The position numbers were made by a program, and so were the translations under genes. DNA of 46,381 nucleotides from the NCBI GenBank assembly GCA_019414725.1, contig DXLM01000016.1, positions 1-46,381 on the forward strand. Direction: 5' to 3'. Below, piece after piece: positions 1 through 6,553 of the stretch. This DNA comes from Bacteroides sp. (lineage in GTDB: Bacteria > Bacteroidota > Bacteroidia > Bacteroidales > Bacteroidaceae). Position 1 is the stretch's first letter. Each line of letters starts with the position of its first letter. A model generated the notes under the pieces. That model searched no databases. It was not told the origin of the DNA and saw nothing but the letters and a program-made list of their open reading frames with translations.

Positions 1-25
1 TTCTGTTACTTACAAAGTAACAGAA
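1..25. repeat. Perfect palindrome at the window edge
   Basis: TTCTGTTACTT and AAGTAACAGAA form an 11-bp perfect inverted repeat around a 3-base loop. It lies 85 bp before the first capsule gene. A purine-rich stretch follows rather than a T-tract, so it is not a clear + strand terminator. It may be the end of an upstream transcript, an operator or a leader hairpin; what lies to its left is not in the window. Confidence 0.5.
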
Positions 26-109
26 GAGCAGAAAAAAGAAAAAAAGCGACATAGTTGAAACCTATTGAAAAAAACATCATATAGATCTGACATATAAAAA
101 GTTTTACCT

Positions 110-1513
110 ATGATACAAGTCCAGAGATTCAACAAAGTACTAAAATTAGCAGTCATTCTAGGAGATTTAGTCATTCTGAATGTACTTTTCATCTCATTTA
201 ATTCAATATGGAACGAGTTGTTTGGGGAAAGAACCTGTAGCGGCACTTTACCCCAAATTCTGACTCTGTTCAGTGTATGCTATTTTGCATGCACTATTTC
301 AGGAGGTGTCATACTGCATCGTCGGGGAGCCCGTGCCGACCAAATTGTATTCCGGGTACTCCGCAACGTGTTCTATTTCTCTTTTTTATCGACCGGACTG
401 ATGGTATTATCCGAGCTTGAAATATATTCCAAACGCTTTTTTATCTATTATTTCATTCTGCTCATCCTCTGTATCACTGTCTATCGCCTGCTTTTCCGTT
501 TCTGCATACAACTATACAGAAGCCATGGAGGAAATTTCCGTACCGTCCTCTATTTGGGAAGCACCGAAAATATAGCCGAGCTGTACCATGAAATGAGCTC
601 CGACGCTACCACCGGCTACCGGGTACTGGGCTACTTCGACACCACCCCCAATGCCAAATTCCCCGCCAGTTGTACCTATCTGGGAAAACCGGAGCAAGTT
701 ATCAGTTACCTGGCACAGCACAAGGTGAACCAGCTTTACTGCTGCCTGCCCTCGGCATTGAGCGAACAGATCGTGCCGGTCATCAACTATTGCGAGAACA
801 ACCTGATACATTTCTACAGCGTGCCCAATGTACGCAACTACCTGCGCCACCGCATGCACTTTGAAATGATAGGCAGCGTGCCCATCCTCAGCATCCGCAA
901 GGAGCCCTTGGGGAAAATAGAGAACAGAATGTTGAAACGCATATTCGATGTAATCTTCTCACTGCTCTTTTTATGCACATTATTCCCTATTATATTCCTT
1001 ATTGTAGGAGTGACCATCAAAATCACTTCTCCGGGTCCCATATTCTTCCGTCAGAAACGTAATGGATTGAACAACAAAGAATTCTGGTGCTATAAATTCC
1101 GTTCCATGAAAGTAAACAAGGAATCGGACACCTTACAGGCCACCCTCAACGATCCCAGAAAAACCAAATTCGGCGATTTCATGCGCCGGACCAATATTGA
1201 CGAACTTCCGCAATTCATCAATGTATTGCTGGGAGATATGTCCATTGTAGGGCCACGCCCCCACATGTTGAAACACACGGAAGAATATTCCAAGATAATC
1301 AATAAATACATGGTCCGCCATTTCATCAAGCCCGGTATCACGGGATGGGCGCAGGTGACCGGTTTCCGTGGCGAAACCCGCGAACTGGAAGACATGGAAG
1401 GACGTGTGAAAGCCGATATATGGTACATGGAGCACTGGTCTTTCCTGCTCGACCTTTATATTATGTACAAAACCGTGGCAAACGCGCTGCACAAAGACAA
1501 GCAAGCTTATTAA
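110..1513 (+). CDS. Undecaprenyl-phosphate sugar phosphotransferase, WcaJ-like
   Basis: This 467-residue membrane enzyme would start the capsule repeat unit by moving a hexose-1-phosphate from a UDP-sugar to undecaprenyl phosphate at the cytoplasmic face. It has about four N-terminal membrane helices (residues 10-135), a CoA-binding-like Rossmann region (about 143-245), one more hydrophobic helix (about 281-305) and the bacterial sugar transferase domain. Seen in that domain are KRIFD (276-280), PGPIFFRQKRNG (308-319), NIDELPQ with the Asp-Glu pair at 364-365, VGPRPH (380-385) and KPGITGWAQV. Length and order match full-length WcaJ-type proteins. Two export genes follow in the same direction with a 49-bp gap. 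The sugar it transfers (glucose, galactose or another) cannot be read from the sequence. Confidence 0.93.
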   Translation: MIQVQRFNKVLKLAVILGDLVILNVLFISFNSIWNELFGERTCSGTLPQILTLFSVCYFACTISGGVILHRRGARADQIVFRVLRNVFYFSFLSTGLMVLSELEIYSKRFFIYYFILLILCITVYRLLFRFCIQLYRSHGGNFRTVLYLGSTENIAELYHEMSSDATTGYRVLGYFDTTPNAKFPASCTYLGKPEQVISYLAQHKVNQLYCCLPSALSEQIVPVINYCENNLIHFYSVPNVRNYLRHRMHFEMIGSVPILSIRKEPLGKIENRMLKRIFDVIFSLLFLCTLFPIIFLIVGVTIKITSPGPIFFRQKRNGLNNKEFWCYKFRSMKVNKESDTLQATLNDPRKTKFGDFMRRTNIDELPQFINVLLGDMSIVGPRPHMLKHTEEYSKIINKYMVRHFIKPGITGWAQVTGFRGETRELEDMEGRVKADIWYMEHWSFLLDLYIMYKTVANALHKDKQAY

Positions 1514-1562
1514 AACAAGACCTGAAAACTGAAAAATTTTAAATAACAGAGAGCCAAAAAAA

Positions 1563-2354
1563 ATGAGAAGATTAAAGTTGACCCTATTCGCGCTGGTTTC
1601 CCTGCTGCTATGCAGTTGCAGCGCCTACAAAAAGGTACCCTACCTGCAAGGTTCCGAGTACCTGAACATGGCAAATGTCCAAACACCCCTGTATGATGCA
1701 CACATCATGCCCAAAGATTTGCTGACCATCACGGTAAACACCAGTGACCCCGATGCCGCCATTCCTTTTAACCTGACGGTAGCCACCCCCATCACGGCAA
1801 ACAGCAAAAGCCTTACCAGCCAACCATCCCTGCAACAGTATCTGGTAGACAATAACGGGAACATTGATTTCCCGGTCTTGGGCACACTGCACATCGGCGG
1901 CCTCACCAAAAGCCAGGCGGAAAACATGATAAAGGAAAAACTGAAAACCTATATCAAGGAAAACCCCATTGTGAATGTACGCATGGCAAACTACAAAATC
2001 TCCGTGATGGGAGAAGTTGCCAAACCCGGCACATTCACCATCACCAATGAAAAAGTAAATATCATGGAAGCGCTCGCCATGGCGGGAGACATGACCGTAT
2101 ACGGACAACGCAACAAAGTGAAACTGATCCGTGAAGACGCGCAAGGCAACCGCCGGGTGATTCCGCTGAACCTGAACGATGCCGACATCATCGTATCTCC
2201 TTACTACTATCTCCAGCAGAACGATGTGGTGTATGTCACCCCCAATAAGACCAAAGCCAAGAATGCAAGTATCAGCAACAGCACCACCATCTGGTTCTCG
2301 GTAGTAGGAACTCTGGTCGCACTGGCCAGCCTGATAGTAACCATTGCCAAATAA
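1563..2354 (+). CDS. Wza-like polysaccharide export lipoprotein
   Basis: This is a 263-residue periplasmic/outer-membrane polysaccharide export protein. The N-terminus is a lipoprotein signal with a lipobox-like LLCSC whose modified Cys is probably residue 19. A polysaccharide export (Poly_export) domain occupies about 40-140, including the typical VDNNGNIDFPVLGTLHIGGLT stretch, and a SLBB-type domain with VMGEVAKPGTF follows at about 146-225. A hydrophobic helix ends the protein (about 241-261), as in the channel-forming C-terminus of Wza. The gene lies 8 bp before the Wzc-like kinase, so the two are almost certainly co-transcribed and form the export machine together. Confidence 0.93.
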   Translation: MRRLKLTLFALVSLLLCSCSAYKKVPYLQGSEYLNMANVQTPLYDAHIMPKDLLTITVNTSDPDAAIPFNLTVATPITANSKSLTSQPSLQQYLVDNNGNIDFPVLGTLHIGGLTKSQAENMIKEKLKTYIKENPIVNVRMANYKISVMGEVAKPGTFTITNEKVNIMEALAMAGDMTVYGQRNKVKLIREDAQGNRRVIPLNLNDADIIVSPYYYLQQNDVVYVTPNKTKAKNASISNSTTIWFSVVGTLVALASLIVTIAK

Positions 2355-2362
2355 ACAGAATT

Positions 2363-4774
2363 ATGAAAGAAGACTTATACGACGACCTTTATCTGGAAGA
2401 AAAAGAAGAAAAGACCGATTTCAAAGCGATTCTTTTCAAATACGCCATCCATTGGCCCTGGTTCGTGGCATGCACCCTGCTGTGCATGGCGGGAGCCTGG
2501 CTCTATTTGCGTTATACCCCGCCGGTGTACAACATCTCGGCATCCGTTATCATCAAGGACAATGACAAGAACAGCAAAGCAAGCAGCGGCATGGCTGACC
2601 TGGAAGACCTGGGCTTCTATTCCTCCATCAACAACTTTGACAATGAAGTGGAAATCCTGCAATCGCGCACGCTTATCAAAAAAGTGGTGGAAGAACTGGA
2701 TCTTTACATCAGCTATGCCACGAAGAGCAGTTTCCATGACATCGAACTTTACAAAAGTTCCCCTGTGAAAGTATGGATTACCCCCGAAGAAGCCCAGAAA
2801 CTGCCCGCCCCCGCGCGTCTTCACCTGACCTTGCAGCCGGGCAACAAGCTGAATGTGAAACTCCGGATAGGAGAAGAGGAATACAACAAGCAGTTCGACA
2901 AGCTGCCCGCCTTGCTGACCACCCCGTCGGGCACGTTCAGCTTTACCCCTAAAGATTCCACAACCGTCCAAAGCACGCAGGAAATCATGGCTACGGTTTC
3001 TTCCCCCCGCAGTGTGGCAAACACTTACCGGGGAGCATTGAGCATAGAGCCTACTTCCAAATCCACCACTATCGCACAGATCTCTGTCAAGAGCACGCAT
3101 ACGCAGCGCGGCATGGATTTCATCAACAAGCTGGTGGAAGTCTACAACCGGGATGCCAACGATGACAAAAACGAAGTGGCTACCAAGACCGCGGAATTTA
3201 TTGATGAACGTATCAAAATCATCAACGGCGAACTGGGAACCACGGAACAGGAACTGGAAACCTTCAAGCGCGATGCCGGACTCACCGACTTGAAAAGCGA
3301 TGCCCAACTGGCATTGAGTGAAAACTCAGAATACGAAAAGAAACGTGCCGAAAACAGCACCCAGCTCCGGTTGGTACAATTCCTGGCCGGCTATGCCAAC
3401 AATCCGGATCATGCCTACGAAGTACTTCCGGTCAATGTGGGCCTGACAGATACCGGACTGACCGAACTGATCAACCGCTACAACGAGATGCTGCTGGAAC
3501 GCAAGCGCCTGCTCCGCTCCTCTCAGGAAAACAACCCGGTGGTAGTCAATCTGGATGCCAGCATCCGCGCCATGCGCAGCAATGTGCTGACCACCATCAA
3601 CAGCGTACAAAGAGGTTTGGCCATCACCCAGGCGGATCTGGAACGTCAGGCAGGCAAATATGCCGGACGCATCACCAATGCTCCGGGACAGGAACGCCAG
3701 CTGGTCAGCATCTCGCGCCAGCAGGAAATCAAAGCCGGCCTTTACCTGATGCTGCTGCAAAAGCGTGAAGAAAACGCCATCACTCTGGCATCTACCGCCA
3801 ACAACGCCCGCATGGTGGACGAAGCACTGGCAGATGCCATCCCCGTATCTCCCAAAGGGAAGATGATTTATCTGGTAGCACTGATTCTGGGAATCGCCCT
3901 GCCGGTAGTTGTCATCTATATCATCGAACTCTTAAAATACAAGATAGAGGGCCGCGCCGATGTGGAAAAAATCACCTCCCTTCCCATTGTGGGCGATGTA
4001 CCCCTGTCGGAAGATAAAGGAAAAGAAGAAAGCATTGTAGTACACGAAAACCAAAACGACCTGATGGCCGAAACCTTCCGTAATGTACGCACCAATGTAC
4101 TTTATATGATGAGGAGCGACGAGAAAGTCATATTGGTTACCTCCACCACCACAGGAGAAGGCAAAACCTTTATCGCTTCCAATCTGGCTGTCAGTCTGGC
4201 TTTATTAGGAAAGAAAATCGTGATCGTGGGGCTTGACATCCGCAAGCCGAGTCTGAACAAAGCTTTCAACTTATCACACAGGGAACAAGGCATCAGCCAG
4301 TTCCTCGCCAATCCGGAACATACCGACCTGATGTCGCTGGTACAAGTTTCACGCATCAATGCCAACTTGTCCATTCTGCCCGGAGGTCCTATTCCTCCCA
4401 ACCCGACCGAACTGGTGGCACGTGAATCTTTGTCTCAGGCTATCGACATACTGAAAAAGCATTTTGACTATATCATTCTGGATACCGCCCCCATCGGCAT
4501 GGTGACCGATACCCTGCTGATTTCGCGCGTAGCCAACGCCAGCATCTATGTGTGCCGGGCAGACTACACCCACAAGGCAGATTATACTTTAATCAACGAA
4601 CTGAGCGAACAGAAAAAACTGCCCAACCTATGTACCCTTATCAACGGACTGGACATGAAGAAAAAGAAGTACGGATATTACTATGGATACGGCAAGTATG
4701 GCAAGTATTACGGATACGGTAAAAAATACGGTTATGGCTATGGATATGGCACTGAAAATGTAAATAAAAAGTAA
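2363..4774 (+). CDS. Wzc-like polysaccharide co-polymerase and tyrosine autokinase
   Basis: This 803-residue inner-membrane protein controls capsule chain length and export. It has a first membrane helix (about 31-50), a long periplasmic Wzz/GNVR region with coiled-coil character (about 55-495), a second helix (about 502-522) and a cytoplasmic BY-kinase domain. The kinase shows Walker A (STTTGEGKT, about 594-602), a Walker A'-like strand (VIVGLDIRKP) and Walker B (YIILDTAP, about 703-710). The C-terminus (about 770-796) is almost only Tyr, Gly and Lys with about 13 tyrosines, the expected autophosphorylation cluster. No partner tyrosine phosphatase gene is in the window. It ends the export trio; a nested inverted repeat follows. 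Confidence 0.94.
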   Translation: MKEDLYDDLYLEEKEEKTDFKAILFKYAIHWPWFVACTLLCMAGAWLYLRYTPPVYNISASVIIKDNDKNSKASSGMADLEDLGFYSSINNFDNEVEILQSRTLIKKVVEELDLYISYATKSSFHDIELYKSSPVKVWITPEEAQKLPAPARLHLTLQPGNKLNVKLRIGEEEYNKQFDKLPALLTTPSGTFSFTPKDSTTVQSTQEIMATVSSPRSVANTYRGALSIEPTSKSTTIAQISVKSTHTQRGMDFINKLVEVYNRDANDDKNEVATKTAEFIDERIKIINGELGTTEQELETFKRDAGLTDLKSDAQLALSENSEYEKKRAENSTQLRLVQFLAGYANNPDHAYEVLPVNVGLTDTGLTELINRYNEMLLERKRLLRSSQENNPVVVNLDASIRAMRSNVLTTINSVQRGLAITQADLERQAGKYAGRITNAPGQERQLVSISRQQEIKAGLYLMLLQKREENAITLASTANNARMVDEALADAIPVSPKGKMIYLVALILGIALPVVVIYIIELLKYKIEGRADVEKITSLPIVGDVPLSEDKGKEESIVVHENQNDLMAETFRNVRTNVLYMMRSDEKVILVTSTTTGEGKTFIASNLAVSLALLGKKIVIVGLDIRKPSLNKAFNLSHREQGISQFLANPEHTDLMSLVQVSRINANLSILPGGPIPPNPTELVARESLSQAIDILKKHFDYIILDTAPIGMVTDTLLISRVANASIYVCRADYTHKADYTLINELSEQKKLPNLCTLINGLDMKKKKYGYYYGYGKYGKYYGYGKKYGYGYGYGTENVNKK

Positions 4775-4800
4775 TTTCAAAAGTAATTACATAATAACAT

Positions 4801-4860
4801 AAGACTAATTCTCTTTCCAATGTGTTAATATTTTAACAAATTCAGAAGAAAATTAGTCTT
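4801..4860. terminator. Nested inverted repeat between convergent genes
   Basis: AAGACTAATT (4801-4810) pairs perfectly with AATTAGTCTT (4851-4860). Inside it TGTTAA (4823-4828) pairs with TTAACA (4833-4838) around TATT. It sits between the stop of the Wzc-like gene and the stop of the convergent amidase gene, so a bidirectional terminator is the simplest reading. There is no long T-tract, so this rests on position and structure. Confidence 0.6.
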
Positions 4861-4882
4861 ATTACGTTTTAATATATAAATA

Positions 4883-5332
4883 TTATTTACTATATTTTTC
4901 TTTCGAAACATCAAAACAGGGACACTGTTTCACCCATTCCTCAGGCTCTATCTCGCCATTTCCGTTCAAATCCGGACTTAAATCCCGATGACCGCAAACT
5001 TTGCAACCGGGATAATCCACCAGCAACGTCCTGACCAGTACACGCAACGAATGTTTCTGCCACACCGTCCGCGTATCCTCCGGCCTGCCCCGCTCACTGA
5101 TTCCCCCCTCATAGCATATCCCGATACTCTGTGCATTATACCCACGCGCATGCGCCCCGATTTTCTCTATGGGACGGGTTGTTTTTATATCCCCGTTCTT
5201 GCGGATATAAAAATGATATCCGGGCCCGTTCATTCCACGCCTGCGGTGGCACACCTCCAAATCCTGTTCGGTAAAGTCCCTGTCCGCCTTTGTGGCGGAA
5301 CAGTGGACAACAATCAGATTAATCACTCTCAT
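4883..5332 (-). CDS. N-acetylmuramoyl-L-alanine amidase (amidase_2 type)
   Basis: The 149-residue product is a zinc amidase of the T7-lysozyme/PGRP-like family that cuts the bond between muramic acid and the peptide stem. Seen are VVHCSAT (probable zinc His10), YHFYIRKNGDI, GAHARGYN, CGHRD (His115) and a terminal CPCF (Cys137). An insert just before the Cys, D121 to E132 (DLNGNGEIEPEE), fits the EF-hand loop pattern D-x-N-x-N-G-x-I-x-x-x-E. I chose the ATG at 5332 because it overlaps the stop of the preceding small peptide (ATGA); a GTG at 5344 would lengthen the protein by four residues. No signal peptide is visible, as in phage-type or cargo amidases. It is translationally coupled to the smalltalk peptide. 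Confidence 0.9.
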   Translation of the reverse strand: MRVINLIVVHCSATKADRDFTEQDLEVCHRRRGMNGPGYHFYIRKNGDIKTTRPIEKIGAHARGYNAQSIGICYEGGISERGRPEDTRTVWQKHSLRVLVRTLLVDYPGCKVCGHRDLSPDLNGNGEIEPEEWVKQCPCFDVSKEKYSK

Positions 5333-5430
5333 CCCCCTATGCACGAGCTGATTCCTACTACACCCGCAATAGCCGTAGCTACTGCAATCACCACTTTCAA
5401 AATAGTGCTCCAGACAGATTTACCTTTCAT
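5329..5430 (-). CDS. Smalltalk protein (33 residues)
   Basis: A 33-residue ORF starts MKGKSVWSTILKVVIAVATA and ends GISSCIGG. It has a short basic start, one hydrophobic helix and a Gly/Ser/Cys tail. This pattern is known in Bacteroidales as the smalltalk protein, found just upstream of N-acetylmuramoyl-L-alanine amidases. Its TGA overlaps the ATG of the amidase, so the two are translationally coupled. A role as a holin-like or membrane partner of the amidase is inference from size, membrane helix and pairing; no function is established that I know of. Confidence 0.85.
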   Translation of the reverse strand: MKGKSVWSTILKVVIAVATAIAGVVGISSCIGG

Positions 5431-5472
5431 TCTACAGTTTTTTTTTTAATTAAACACTTGTCCGCCATCTAC

Positions 5473-5901
5473 TTAAGCAGGCTTTTGCTCCCCTTTCGTT
5501 TTCACCGGCAATTTATCCACTTTCGTATATTTCAGTGCTGCCAGAATACCGCTTAGCGCAATACCCGGACGGAAATTGATACGCGCTTTTCTAATCATCG
5601 ACACATCATACGTATCCTCCGTTTCCGCACCTCTTCCGCTCAGCCCTATCTGGAAAGTGCCCAGATCGGCAAGCCTTACAATCTCACCCCCTTCCAGAGC
5701 CTCCATAATCACATCCTCCAAGGCAACAAGCACAGCCATAACATCCGCACGCGTCACCGTACAGGTTTTCTGAATACGATCCGCCATTTCGCGAATCTCT
5801 ACATGGCCATTGGCCTGAGCTTGTGCATAAAACTTAGGCACTGCATCCTGATCAAGCGGATTATTACGCTTTACTACCGAATAAGAAACTGTTCTTCCCA
5901 T
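5473..5901 (-). CDS. HU-like DNA-binding protein
   Basis: A 142-residue protein of the Bacteroidetes HU-related family. The core shows EIREMADRIQKTCTVTRADV, then a helix-rich section and GEIVRLADLGTFQIGLSGRG, which corresponds to the HU strand leading into the DNA-binding arms. A basic C-terminal tail follows (KVDKLPVKTKGEQKP). It is longer than canonical HU (about 90 residues) but normal for this group. It precedes the smalltalk and amidase genes on the same strand with a 42-bp gap, so the three probably form one transcript. It would bind or bend DNA; whether it acts on nearby genes is unknown. Confidence 0.9.
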   Translation of the reverse strand: MGRTVSYSVVKRNNPLDQDAVPKFYAQAQANGHVEIREMADRIQKTCTVTRADVMAVLVALEDVIMEALEGGEIVRLADLGTFQIGLSGRGAETEDTYDVSMIRKARINFRPGIALSGILAALKYTKVDKLPVKTKGEQKPA

Positions 5902-6000
5902 ACTTTTTCAAATTAAAAATTAAAACTTGCAAATTAAGAAACACACTGGCAATCAACCGTTAACCACTAAGCCGGCTATGATTGACTTTTGATTACACTA

Positions 6001-6008
6001 CAAAGATA
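6001..6008 (-). promoter_or_regulatory. Candidate -7 box for the HU-like gene
   Basis: On the minus strand this reads TATCTTTG, a full match to the Bacteroides TAnnTTTG element, about 100 bp before the HU-like start. No TTTG was found at the expected upstream spacing, so only half of the promoter pattern is present. Confidence 0.4.
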
Positions 6009-6149
6009 CGATGAAGCGGAAGCCCTGTGTAGACATTTGTAGAGAAGCGTAGGAGATTGTCGGGAAATGTCGAGAATAACTTACAGAGAGAGTAGGAAAA
6101 CAAGGACATTTTGCGTATCTTTACCCTATAATCAAAACGATAAAAGAAC

Positions 6150-6380
6150 ATGAACCAAGAAGAAAAAGCATTCATTATCAGAGCGTATGACAAAGCGGAA
6201 CTGGCAGAACTATACAGCCCGGGGCGAACTGCCGCGGCAGCCCTGCAAACCCTGTATCGCTGGATGCGGAGAAACATGCTGCTACAGGAAGAATTGAACG
6301 AAGCGGGCTACAACAAATTCCGCCACAGCTTTCTGAAGCATGAAGTGGCAATCATAGTGAGGCATCTGGGAGAACCTTAG
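6150..6380 (+). CDS. DUF4248 family protein
   Basis: This is a 76-residue protein of the Bacteroidales family DUF4248. It is mostly helical with the run FIIRAYDKAELAELYSPGRTA, followed by a basic LYRWMRRN section; helix-turn-helix-like DNA binding is plausible but not shown. It is transcribed away from the HU-like gene. A weak promoter-like TATCTTTA lies at 6116-6123, one base off the consensus. Members of this family recur next to VirE-N/DUF3987 and HU-like genes in Bacteroides genomes, as here. Function is unknown. Confidence 0.8.
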   Translation: MNQEEKAFIIRAYDKAELAELYSPGRTAAAALQTLYRWMRRNMLLQEELNEAGYNKFRHSFLKHEVAIIVRHLGEP

Positions 6381-6400
6381 GACATACGCTTCCCAAAGAA

Positions 6401-6476
6401 CCTGTTGTTTACATCGAAAGACCTTGTTGTTTTTTTAAAATCCCCTGTTGTTTTACCGGAAAGATCCTGTTGTTTT
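6401..6476. repeat. Four degenerate 21-22 bp tandem repeats
   Basis: CCTGTTGTTT-like cores start at 6401, 6422 (CCTTGTTGTTT), 6444 and 6466, with periods of 21, 22 and 22 bases. The variable spacers often contain GAAAGA. The last unit forms the left arm of the hairpin at 6461-6495. The block lies between the convergent DUF4248 and VirE/DUF3987 genes. Confidence 0.75.
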
Positions 6477-6498
6477 TTGAAAACAACAGGATCTTTTT
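6461..6498 (+). terminator. Hairpin terminator after DUF4248
   Basis: AAGATCCTGTTGTTTT (6461-6476) pairs perfectly over 16 bp with AAAACAACAGGATCTT (6480-6495) around a 3-base loop, and more T residues follow. It should end transcription of the DUF4248 gene and may also stop the converging VirE/DUF3987 transcript. Confidence 0.75.
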
Positions 6499-6553
6499 CA
6501 CCTGCATTTAAGGCTCACAAGGCTCAGGGCTCACTTAGGCGGTTTTCTGAGCC
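6499..6553. repeat. Copy B of a 55-bp inverted repeat, at the 3' end of the VirE/DUF3987 gene
   Basis: This copy matches the reverse complement of 7954-8008 at 49 of 55 positions. The core is a short iteration of GGCTCA (three copies, spaced 9 and 7 bases). The TGA stop of the VirE/DUF3987 gene lies inside it. It starts immediately after the DUF4248 terminator hairpin. Confidence 0.85.

Noticed and set aside
4673..4761. Repetitive TAYGG-rich DNA at the end of the Wzc-like gene
   Set aside because: It is the codon-level result of the Tyr/Gly tail, not a separate DNA repeat or CRISPR.
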